Source: Klebsiella pneumoniae
GTDB lineage: Bacteria; Pseudomonadota; Gammaproteobacteria; Ga0077536
Direction of reading: 5' to 3'
Assembly (NCBI GenBank): GCA_945862315.1
Contig: CAMAXW010000032.1
Span: 1 to 40,312 of the forward strand
DNA length: 40,312 nucleotides
Position 1 is the first letter of the stretch, and every line of letters begins with the position of its first letter. The notes under the pieces are model-generated. The model saw only the letters and a program-made list of their open reading frames with translations. It had not been told where the DNA came from and searched no databases. The position numbers were made by a program, and so were the translations under genes. This document shows positions 33,591 through 40,312 of the stretch, in pieces.

Positions 33591-33818
33591 GCGGGGTCGT
33601 CAAGGCGGCGTCCGCCGCCATCGGGCGTGGCCCGCGTGGGGCGGCGGCGGTGCTATCTGCCAGCGAATTCAAACCCTGCAGAAACGTCCGGCGGGGCGTG
33701 ACTCGCGGCGACTGGCAGGTCCGGCCTGAATGACATGAGGTGCGCAGCATCCATCCGGATGCGCGCGGTTGCGGCACCCCCGCACCCGCTGGCTAACCCC
33801 GGGGCAAGTCGGGGAACA

Positions 33819-33854
33819 GGTTCTACTAGCGGTTCTACTAGCGGTTCTACTACT
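33819..33854. repeat. 12-bp tandem repeat, three copies, before the cyclase gene
   Basis: GGTTCTACTAGC occurs at 33819-33830 and 33831-33842, and a third copy with two changes at 33843-33854. It lies 28 bases upstream of the cyclase-family start. In the cyclase frame it would read as repeats of Gly-Ser-Thr-Ser, but that part precedes the signal peptide and is not thought to be translated. Confidence 0.75.
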
Positions 33855-33881
33855 GGCCACCGCGGCCCACAGGAGTTCTCA

Positions 33882-34883
33882 ATGACTACCCGCCTCACCC
33901 GCCTCTTAGGCTTACTCATCCTCACCTGCTGCCTACCCACCGTGGTTGCCGAGGACTTGACGCGCAAAATTTGGTGGCCGTCCGAATTTGGCCCCACGGA
34001 TCAACTTGGGGCTGCCAACCGTCTCAACCCGGCCAAGGTTTTACAGGCCGCCGCGTTGATCAAGACCGGCGTGGTGGTCGATATGACGCACGTCGTCGAC
34101 AACGACATGCCGCTGTTTTCCTTAACGCCCTACGCCCGACAGTACCGCCTGGTGATCCCAGGTTCGCCCACCTATGGGCCGATGGGCGAGAACGCGCTGG
34201 TTTGGAACGAAGATTATCTGGCAGGTGAACTTACCCAGAACGGTACGCAGTTCGATGCACTGGCCCACATGGGCACCGTCTATGCCCCCGCCAACGGCCA
34301 GCCCGAAGTACGCTATTACAACGGCTATCGTCAGGCGGACATTGCGGATGCTCACGGCTTTAAGAAGCTGGGTGTAGAGCAGGTGCCGCCCATCTTCACG
34401 CGCGGCATTCTCATCGATATCGCCAGCGCCATCGCCCCCCGCAAACTCGATGTCGGCGATTCCATCTCCGTGGCGGATTTACAAGCCGCGCTCGCCCGTC
34501 AGGGCATGAGCGACGCCGACATTGAGCCCGGCGATGCGCTATTCATCAACACGGGCTGGGGCGCTTATTGGCACACCGACAAAGCAAAGTTTAATCGGGG
34601 CATTCCTGGGCTTTCGCCCGCGGCGGGCGACTGGGTCGTCACCAAAAAGGTGCTGCTGGTCGGCACCGACAATTGGGGCGTAGAAGCAATCCCGGACCAA
34701 GGCGGGCGGCTGTTCGCTCCCAATCACCAGAAATTCTTGGTCGAGAACGGCATTTACATCATGGAGAACATCGACTTTAGCGGTCTCGTGCAGCGCCACA
34801 CCTATCGCTTTGCGTTTGCCTTTGGTGCCATCCCCTTCCGCGGCGCAACCGGTTCGCCCGCGCGACCCATGGCCATTTTTTGA
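33882..34883 (+). CDS. exported cyclase-family (kynurenine formamidase-like) hydrolase
   Basis: A 333-residue protein with a cleavable signal peptide (residues 1-23, hydrophobic LLGLLILTCCLPTVV, cleavage after VVA), so it acts in the periplasm. The rest matches the large bacterial cyclase family: WWPSEFGPTDQLGAANRL, GVVVDMTHVVDNDMP, and TQNGTQFDALAHMGTVY, where the family metal motif HxGTHxDxxxH is seen as NGTQFDALAH, with Asn and Gln in place of the first and second His. The later FINTGWGAYW and GTDNWGVEAIP blocks also fit. AGGAG precedes the ATG at 33882. Esters, amides or lactones are possible substrates; the changed metal ligands make activity less certain. Confidence 0.88.
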   Translation: MTTRLTRLLGLLILTCCLPTVVAEDLTRKIWWPSEFGPTDQLGAANRLNPAKVLQAAALIKTGVVVDMTHVVDNDMPLFSLTPYARQYRLVIPGSPTYGPMGENALVWNEDYLAGELTQNGTQFDALAHMGTVYAPANGQPEVRYYNGYRQADIADAHGFKKLGVEQVPPIFTRGILIDIASAIAPRKLDVGDSISVADLQAALARQGMSDADIEPGDALFINTGWGAYWHTDKAKFNRGIPGLSPAAGDWVVTKKVLLVGTDNWGVEAIPDQGGRLFAPNHQKFLVENGIYIMENIDFSGLVQRHTYRFAFAFGAIPFRGATGSPARPMAIF

Positions 34884-35016
34884 GCCATCGGTAGGCACTG
34901 GCACGGGCCCGTGGACCCGGCTTATGTACGCCCGCAGCGCGCCGGCATGATCGTTAAGGGAGCACGGCCCCGTGGCATCGCCCCGCACCCTGCTTGCCCG
35001 CTCTTGCGCTACGCGC

Positions 35017-36630
35017 TCAGCTAAAAATGCTCTCGCAATAACCCTCTGCCGCTACTTTGTCGCAGGCGTGACGATAGGTGCTCGCGCCACCCACATAGGC
35101 CAGCAAACGGCGCGGCTTACCCGCGATATTGGTGCCCATGTACCAAGACTTGGTGTTAGGCACCAGGGTCGCGTTGGCGAGTTCGTCGTGATGATCGCCC
35201 CAGGCCGCCTCGGCTTGGGCGCTCGGCTCGATAGATTTTCTGCCTTGCGCGTGGGTGTACGCGATGCAGTTGGCGATCCAGTCTGCCTGTTGCTGCGAGC
35301 AGGTGGGGACATTACAGAACGCCGCCGCCGGCGACAGCGGTGCCATGATCATGAACATATTGGGAAAGCCGTGGACCTGTAATCCCAGCCATGCCCGCAC
35401 GCCGTCCTGCGCCCACGCGTCACGCAATAGCAGCCCATCCCGGCCGCGAATGTCGATGGCGGTGAGGGATCCGGTACCCGCATCAAACCCGGTGGCAAAA
35501 ATCATGACATCCAACGCGTGTTCACCGGCGCTGGTTCTAATACCGGTTTCGGTGAAGCACTCCATCGGCGTTTCGGTGGTGTCGACCAAGCTCACATTGT
35601 CGCGATTGAAGGTTTCAAAATAACCGCTTTCCAGCGGCACCCGGCGCGTACCGAAACCGTAGTCTTTGGGCGAGAGTTTGGCGGCAATCTGCGGGTCTTG
35701 GACGCGTTCGTGAATGCGCGCGCGCACGAAATCCGAGACGTAATCGTTCACGACTTGGTTGGCAAATAACTCGCCAAACGCGCCCACCCAAAATTTGAGC
35801 GAACCATCGCGCCAGTAGGTCCACAGACGCTCATCGCGTTCGGCTGGGGTCAGGTCTGAAAATAATACCGTGCCGAAATCGTAGTCGTTGCCGGTAAACG
35901 TGTTGTGCACGAGTTCCTTCATGGCTGGATAGCTTTGGCGCAGTTCGGCCATGCGCGCCTCATCGTACTGGGGGTTGCGCATGGGAATGGCGTAGGTGGC
36001 GGTGCGCTGAAAAACCGTGAGGTGTCCCACTTGTGGGGCGATGGTTTGAATGACCTGGATGCCGGTCGCGCCAGTGCCCAAAACGCCAACCCGTTTACCG
36101 GTGAAATCCAGCCCTTCGTGGGGCCACCGGCCAGTATGAAACGAGGTGCCTTTGAAGGTTTCAAAGCCCGGAATAGACGGTAGCGTGGGCGTGGACAAAC
36201 CGCCCGTCGCCATCACCAAAAACTGCGCGTCAAACTGCTCCCCCGCTTGCGTGGTGAGCGTCCAGCGGCCGGTATCCGAGGCGAAGTCAGCGGCGCTAAC
36301 CCGCGTGTTGAATTGAATATCGCTTCGCAGACCAAACTTGTCGGCGACGTAGTTAAGGTAGCGCTCGGTCTCGGCTTGCGCCGGATAGCGCTCGCTCCAA
36401 TTCCATTCGTTGAGTAATTCATCGGAGAACCAATACTGATAACACTCGGCGGTGGAATCGCAGCGTGCGCCGGGATAGCGGTTCCAGTACCAGGTGCCCG
36501 CAACGTCGGTACCGGCTTCTAACACGCGCACACGAAAACCGCGCTCGCGCAGTTGGTGCAACTGATATAGCCCGGACAAACCGGCGCCGACAACAAGAAC
36601 ATCAAAGCTGGATGAAGACGAACTACTCAC
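35017..36630 (-). CDS. Baeyer-Villiger-type flavin monooxygenase
   Basis: The 537-residue FAD/NADPH enzyme would insert oxygen next to a ketone to give an ester or lactone. The FAD motif is VVGAGLSG (13-20), the NADPH motif VLGTGATG (183-190), and between them lies the fingerprint FKGTSFHTGRWPH (159-171), matching FxGxxxHxxxWP. GTWYWNRYPGARCD (45-58) is also typical of cyclohexanone/phenylacetone monooxygenases. The start is a GTG with AGGAGAGAG before it, and it is followed by seven Ser in mixed codons, an unusual N-terminus. It stands alone on its strand and converges with the exported cyclase-family hydrolase. Confidence 0.94.
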   Translation of the reverse strand: MSSSSSSSFDVLVVGAGLSGLYQLHQLRERGFRVRVLEAGTDVAGTWYWNRYPGARCDSTAECYQYWFSDELLNEWNWSERYPAQAETERYLNYVADKFGLRSDIQFNTRVSAADFASDTGRWTLTTQAGEQFDAQFLVMATGGLSTPTLPSIPGFETFKGTSFHTGRWPHEGLDFTGKRVGVLGTGATGIQVIQTIAPQVGHLTVFQRTATYAIPMRNPQYDEARMAELRQSYPAMKELVHNTFTGNDYDFGTVLFSDLTPAERDERLWTYWRDGSLKFWVGAFGELFANQVVNDYVSDFVRARIHERVQDPQIAAKLSPKDYGFGTRRVPLESGYFETFNRDNVSLVDTTETPMECFTETGIRTSAGEHALDVMIFATGFDAGTGSLTAIDIRGRDGLLLRDAWAQDGVRAWLGLQVHGFPNMFMIMAPLSPAAAFCNVPTCSQQQADWIANCIAYTHAQGRKSIEPSAQAEAAWGDHHDELANATLVPNTKSWYMGTNIAGKPRRLLAYVGGASTYRHACDKVAAEGYCESIFS

Positions 36631-36658
36631 GAACTCTCTCCTAAGGCAAACAATGGAA

Positions 36659-36679
36659 TGGCCGAATTAGCCTCGGCCA
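36659..36679. promoter_or_regulatory. 21-bp dyad upstream of the monooxygenase gene
   Basis: TGGCCGA (36659-36665), seven bases, then TCGGCCA (36673-36679) form a perfect inverted repeat. It lies 28 bases upstream of the GTG start of the minus-strand monooxygenase. The place fits an operator; a leader hairpin is the other reading. Confidence 0.4.
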
Positions 36680-36991
36680 CTTTATTGGGATACGCATCGC
36701 CACCCCAAGGCTGGGTGCGGGCCTTTCATCACACGATATTTGGCCTAGGGCGCGTCGACCGGAAGGCGACCTTAGCATACTGATTGCGGGCCTCTAGGCG
36801 CCACCATTCCACGCCGCATTGGCCACCCACCGGCGCTGCGAGGAATTTGGGGTGAGGCCGCCAAGTCGAGAACGGCGGACTAAAAGTCGGGGGCTGGGCT
36901 AGATGAGGGCCGCTTGAGCGGCGAGGACACCCGTGCCGCGCCCGTGGGGGATGTTGGGTTGAACGCTTAAGCCTTGGTGATCTGGGCAAAG

Positions 36992-37021
36992 GGTCGCCGG
37001 CACGTTTGCGTACCGGCGACC
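36992..37021 (-). terminator. 9-bp perfect hairpin at the end of the amidohydrolase locus
   Basis: GGTCGCCGG (36992-37000) pairs with CCGGCGACC (37013-37021) around a 12-nt loop, five bases after the stop of the minus-strand gene at 37027. No T-tract follows on that strand. Confidence 0.6.
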
Positions 37022-37026
37022 ATCAC

Positions 37027-37410
37027 TCAGATGCTGCGTTGTGGATGACCTTCACCGCGCGCTGTACGCAGGCCTTCAGCGGCCTCTTGGGCCAGTGCGG
37101 GGTCGCTAAACATCAGGTCATCAAACATCACCAGTGGCCGGGCGCGATCGGCACTCAACTGCCCAACGCACCAACGGCGCTCAGGCTCCACACACACCAC
37201 GACGTAGGCCCCCGGAATTGGCCCAAACCGACGGCTGTTGAGCGTGAACAGGCATTCCCCAAGCTGGTTCATGCGGTCGGGATCAGGCGTGCCCAGCACG
37301 GATTTTTCTAACGCGCTGGGGCCACCCTCTAACGCCGGCATGAAGGTTTTGCCGGGCGGCAACGCGACCACCCGGCCACCGGTCGAGCGCCGTTCTGGCG
37401 CGGCTCTCAA
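37027..37410 (-). CDS. small protein resembling a diverged dimethylformamidase small subunit
   Basis: A 127-residue protein with no family I know by name. Residues 63-77 read GPIPGAYVVVCVEPE, close to APMAGKYVRICVRPH (75-89) in the small subunit encoded at 39852; further on, both have a Pro, a Ser-Asp/Glu-rich turn and an Ala-rich helix ending in LR. I infer a distant paralogue. The TTG start at 37410 overlaps the large-subunit stop (TTGA), suggesting coupling; the first ATG is at 37341 but would leave a shorter N-terminus. It is the third gene of the locus and is followed by a hairpin. Confidence 0.6.
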   Translation of the reverse strand: MRAAPERRSTGGRVVALPPGKTFMPALEGGPSALEKSVLGTPDPDRMNQLGECLFTLNSRRFGPIPGAYVVVCVEPERRWCVGQLSADRARPLVMFDDLMFSDPALAQEAAEGLRTARGEGHPQRSI

Positions 37411-39791
37411 GGCAATGCACCGGGCTTCATAAAGCCCTTGAGGACATTTTTCATCAGGCGCGATACGTTATTTTTGTAGTTGTTGTGGGATAGCGCACCA
37501 CACCAGGCTAACGATCCCGGCGCAAACACCGCGCCATCGTTCGGCGTCTTGTAGTAGATCATGTCGGCGCGAATCATTGGGTTTTCATCGCCACCGCCAT
37601 AATAGCCCCGCACGCTAAAGTGAATTTCCTCGTTCACTTGCAGCATGAGATCCGTGTGACCTTCCGAGCGTGCGAGCAAATAGGCGTTGTGTGGCGTGCC
37701 GAATTCCAGATCGTAGCGATCGATTTCCAGCCCCGCCGCACCACCGCCCACCAGCCCGAAATCACCAATGATTTCGTCTTCGCCAATGCCCGTGAATATC
37801 CATTGGCATTCAGGCCGCTGGCTGTCGGGTTCGCGCCGATAGTAGGTGGAGACATCGAAGCCATAACCGGTGAACGTCAGGCCACAGATTTTGCTGGGAA
37901 TGCGGCCGCGCGCGCGCCACATGCCACCATACTTGCCGTCGAAAGCGTTGTTGTATTCGCCGGGATTAGCGGTCCAAGCACGCGTGCCGGCCTCGCCTTT
38001 ACGCACTTCAATGATGTTGCTGTTGTCCGGATGGTACTGGCTGCACCAGTAGAAACCATTGGCGCCCAAGTACATCCAACGCCCGCCAGTGGCCTGGTAG
38101 GCGGTATAGGCATCGAGCATTTTTTCGGATGCATATTCTGGATGGCTGCCGGTGAGTACCACGCGGTAACGCGACAGCAATTCGAGGCCTTCACGGTCCA
38201 CGTCCTCGTCGGTGTGGACATCGAATTCGAAGCCCATTTCTTCCAGCCAGTCGGTGAGGTGCATATCGGCGTTGAACTGCCACAGCGAGGGCGACAGCCA
38301 GTGCCGATACTTCGGCCGCATATTCAAAATGGGCCGCAGCCGCGAGCTGTAGCACACGCCCGAGCCATCCGAATGGCAGGAATAGGTGGACAGGCCGTAC
38401 TCGCGATGCTCGTTCAAGAACAGATCGGAGGCATTCATGATCGGCACCCGTCCCGCTAACAATTCGGCCACCACGGAGTTGGTCGCGAGGTTGTCGTTGG
38501 AATAGGCTAGGTAGCTATTGGTCGGCGCGATGAAGGCAATTTTAGCGGTGGCCTTGCCGCGCGGCGGACGCACAAAGAAGGGAATGTAGTCTTCGGTCTC
38601 CGGGGTGCTTTCGCCACCAATGCGCAAGCGCACGGCATACACGCCGCTCTTCAGAGTCGCGGGCAAGGTGAGGCTGAAATCGGTCTCCCAACGGGCGTCG
38701 TCGAGGTCGTCGTCGTGGAAGTGGATCGCGCCGTATTCTTCAGGCGCATGGTGATAGACGATGTCATCGCCGGTCCAGTTATAGCCGGTCATGGCGCGCA
38801 CCGGCAGGTTGATCACAAACCCATCGAGCCGGTTGGGCGAGCGGTCGAGAATCTGGCAGCTGGCGATGCTGGTGGTGATGTTGGCGTGGAAATCCCACGC
38901 TCCCACCACCCCACTACGGAGCGCCGCCGGGCAGCCATCGAAGCCGCGTGCGAGGGCGTCAATTTCGGCTTTGCTCAAGGCGCTGGCTGTCAGGCGCGGG
39001 CGATCAATTTTGCCGTTGTAGCACCAGTCCTGTTCGGGCAGCACCACTGGGGTTGTGGCTTCTTTGTAATGGCCACCGCAGATTTGGCGACCCGAATCAC
39101 TTTTGCGACTGGCCGCCGCAAACAGCAGCGGGGCGTCATTAGTGGCTGGACGATGCGCGCTAAGCCCCGTCACCACCGCGCTGGTCTCGCTGGCCGGATG
39201 CACCAGCGCCATGCCCAAACCTCCGTTGGTGGCAGACACCACTGGCTCCTGATAAAGCGTCACGGCACCCGTGGCAGCATCGTAGCTCGCCGCCACCAGA
39301 TACCACACCTTGCGCAACAGCGGCTTGGCGCTAGAAATCCGCGTGACTTTGCCTTTGCCCGCGCCAATCATGACCACCAAACAGCCGGCCTCGTCGATAA
39401 AAAGCCCATAACCGGTCTGCTTGTCGATTAACCATTTTGTGACGATGCCCTGCATGCCTTTGTCGTGGCAGTAGCCATGCGGCCCCGGGCCGGGGGTGGT
39501 GGGCATGATGAACGCCTGCACCGTAAAGCTCGCGCAGTTGAGTCGGGCGGCAGCGGGAATCACCGCGTAGGAACCGCCGTGGATTTTTTGCTCGCGACCT
39601 TGGTACTGGCCGTTACACTCAGCGGTGATTTCTTCTTCCTTAAAGCCCGGCCCCTCTGGGTTGGTATCGCCGTGGATCAGACGGACTAACTGGGCTGCAT
39701 AGCTTTCGTTCTTCTCGGAATTCACATAAAACTTGACGGTGTCGCTGGGGCACGCGCTGTAGCAATCGCTATAACCAGTGATGCGTAGCAT
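37407..39791 (-). CDS. dmfA2: N,N-dimethylformamidase-type large (beta) subunit
   Basis: A 794-residue protein of the dimethylformamidase beta-subunit family, which hydrolyses DMF to dimethylamine and formate in known bacteria. An N-terminal region (about 70-290) has a LamG-like beta sandwich (FTVQAFIMPTTPG, YGLFIDEAGCLVV, GVVGAWDF). The C-terminal catalytic part has NSYLAYSND (425-433), EYGLSTYSCHSDGSG and GSHPEYAS (548-555). From memory, the Paracoccus enzyme binds iron through Tyr399, Tyr440 and Glu521; Tyr430, Tyr470 and Glu552 here fit with a near-constant offset of 30-31. AGAGGA precedes the ATG. It lies 60 bp after the small subunit. Many family members have unknown substrates, so a different formamide or amide is possible. 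Confidence 0.87.
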   Translation of the reverse strand: MLRITGYSDCYSACPSDTVKFYVNSEKNESYAAQLVRLIHGDTNPEGPGFKEEEITAECNGQYQGREQKIHGGSYAVIPAAARLNCASFTVQAFIMPTTPGPGPHGYCHDKGMQGIVTKWLIDKQTGYGLFIDEAGCLVVMIGAGKGKVTRISSAKPLLRKVWYLVAASYDAATGAVTLYQEPVVSATNGGLGMALVHPASETSAVVTGLSAHRPATNDAPLLFAAASRKSDSGRQICGGHYKEATTPVVLPEQDWCYNGKIDRPRLTASALSKAEIDALARGFDGCPAALRSGVVGAWDFHANITTSIASCQILDRSPNRLDGFVINLPVRAMTGYNWTGDDIVYHHAPEEYGAIHFHDDDLDDARWETDFSLTLPATLKSGVYAVRLRIGGESTPETEDYIPFFVRPPRGKATAKIAFIAPTNSYLAYSNDNLATNSVVAELLAGRVPIMNASDLFLNEHREYGLSTYSCHSDGSGVCYSSRLRPILNMRPKYRHWLSPSLWQFNADMHLTDWLEEMGFEFDVHTDEDVDREGLELLSRYRVVLTGSHPEYASEKMLDAYTAYQATGGRWMYLGANGFYWCSQYHPDNSNIIEVRKGEAGTRAWTANPGEYNNAFDGKYGGMWRARGRIPSKICGLTFTGYGFDVSTYYRREPDSQRPECQWIFTGIGEDEIIGDFGLVGGGAAGLEIDRYDLEFGTPHNAYLLARSEGHTDLMLQVNEEIHFSVRGYYGGGDENPMIRADMIYYKTPNDGAVFAPGSLAWCGALSHNNYKNNVSRLMKNVLKGFMKPGALP

Positions 39792-39851
39792 GTCTAAATC
39801 CTCTTAAGTCAATGGGGTCAGTTGGGCGTTCGGTGGCAAGCTCGCGAGCGA

Positions 39852-40265
39852 TTATTTAAGGCCGTAGAGGGCGAGCAGTTCCGTGACTCGGCGCAGAAAA
39901 ATGGCGTGCTCGCAGGCGTCTTCCGAAGGGTAGGGCTTCGGCATAATTTTAACCGGCTTGCCGCGGACTCCCGCGCAGACCCCAATCCGATACTCTTCGT
40001 GCGGCCGCACGCAGATGCGCACATATTTGCCAGCCATCGGGGCGCGGCGCAGTTTGTCGATAACCCGCGACAGCTCCTCGGTATGTTGAATGCCGGCGTG
40101 ACCCGCTTTACCGGGAAGCCCGATGGGGTTGCCGGCATGTTCCGCCAGCAGCCTTTTACGGATCACGAGGTCCGTGAGTAAGGGGAGCACATGGGTGCGG
40201 GTAATAAAATCGTCGGTGGACGCGTGGCTCTGATTGAGTTGCACCCCAGTTGGCATTGCTGACAT
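39852..40265 (-). CDS. dmfA1: dimethylformamidase-type small (alpha) subunit
   Basis: A 137-residue protein directly upstream of the large subunit, matching the order and size (about 132 residues) of known dmfA1-dmfA2 pairs. It is basic, with APMAGKYVRICVRPHEEYR (75-93), a GVRGKPVKIMP strand and a C-terminal helix EDACEHAIFLRRVTELLALYG. The identification rests on place, size and overall style more than on a motif I can check. A very strong TAGGAGG precedes the ATG. On the minus strand, a TATATC (40293-40298) further upstream could be a -10, but the -35 would be at or beyond the window edge. Confidence 0.72.
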   Translation of the reverse strand: MSAMPTGVQLNQSHASTDDFITRTHVLPLLTDLVIRKRLLAEHAGNPIGLPGKAGHAGIQHTEELSRVIDKLRRAPMAGKYVRICVRPHEEYRIGVCAGVRGKPVKIMPKPYPSEDACEHAIFLRRVTELLALYGLK

Positions 40266-40312
40266 CGATCCTCCTAAAGGTTTAGCGGGTGACCCGATAT
40301 AACACGTCTGTT

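Larger units (their letters stand above)
36631..37026. other. 396-bp gap between the monooxygenase and the amidohydrolase locus
   Basis: No gene is seen; open frames here lack ribosome sites and family patterns. The gap holds the dyad at 36659-36679 near the monooxygenase start and the hairpin at 36992-37021 after the amidohydrolase locus. A promoter for the monooxygenase should lie here, but I found no good -35/-10 pair. Confidence 0.5.

Noticed and set aside
34902..34913. 12-bp palindrome CACGGGCCCGTG after the cyclase-family gene
   Set aside because: It has no loop and so cannot form a stable RNA hairpin; GC-rich palindromes of this length are expected by chance. It is too weak to call a terminator.
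37620..38459. 279-codon plus-strand open frame inside the amidohydrolase large subunit
   Set aside because: The minus strand encodes a well-recognised protein here; the plus frame has no ribosome site or domain pattern.
1..40312. mobile element, phage or defence island
   Set aside because: No integrase, transposase, tRNA-flanked repeats, restriction or CRISPR genes are seen, and gene style is even throughout.

Overview
The window is about 40 kb of dense, GC-rich chromosomal DNA (roughly 60% G+C by eye). It has 34 intact protein genes plus one gene remnant. I see no tRNA, rRNA, transposase, integrase, phage gene or CRISPR array. The gene set (assimilatory PAPS reductase, class I [4Fe-4S] fumarase, ETF and ETF-ubiquinone oxidoreductase, glutaryl-CoA dehydrogenase) and the protein styles suggest an aerobic, heterotrophic, probably uncultivated gammaproteobacterium. 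The genus cannot be named from the sequence alone.

Layout. (1) 96-767: cysH, facing a long minus-strand run. (2) 8490-782, minus: etfB-etfA-ETF-QO-ferredoxin-ferredoxin reductase-ferredoxin-maiA-fumarase. This is an electron-transfer operon with a P450-type ferredoxin chain inside it and no P450 in the window. (3) 8781-10769, plus: gcdH and a small RRM RNA-binding protein. (4) 17621-10818, minus: two tandem paralogues of a lipocalin-like DUF7065/DUF7064-type family, then an APH-type kinase, its small DUF6285-type partner, an enoyl-CoA hydratase/isomerase, an isovaleryl-type acyl-CoA dehydrogenase and an SDR. The last block resembles the levulinate lvaABCD gene set. (5) 17756-18772, plus: an LLM flavin oxidoreductase. 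(6) 21962-18863, minus: an (R)-amine-transaminase-like protein, an HbpS/GlcG-like protein, ilvE and an SRPBCC protein. (7) 22117-24525, plus: an acyl-CoA dehydrogenase, an LLM gene remnant, a RidA-family protein and an NTF2-like protein with a basic tail. (8) 28937-24573, minus: a 1454-residue AsmA/TamB-type envelope protein, preceded by an aldo/keto reductase. (9) 30154-34883, plus: two LLM oxidoreductases, a glycerophosphodiesterase and an exported cyclase-family hydrolase. (10) 36630-35017, minus: a Baeyer-Villiger-type monooxygenase. (11) 40265-37027, minus: a dimethylformamidase-type amidohydrolase locus (small subunit, large subunit, and a third small gene that looks like a diverged small subunit).

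How the genes fit together. Three acyl-CoA dehydrogenases would feed electrons to ETF and then, through ETF-QO, to ubiquinone; all these parts are encoded here. Around them sit genes for unusual carbon and nitrogen substrates: Baeyer-Villiger oxygenation, LLM flavoenzymes, formamide/amide hydrolysis, transamination, and possibly phosphorylation and elimination of hydroxyacyl-CoAs.

Regulation. A near-identical 15-bp palindrome (TGCWAACGGTTAGCA) lies in two divergent promoter regions, at 8567 and 17648, and may be the operator of one regulator encoded elsewhere. Strong hairpins with 9-13 bp stems, 10-12 nt loops and no T-tract sit downstream of several genes.
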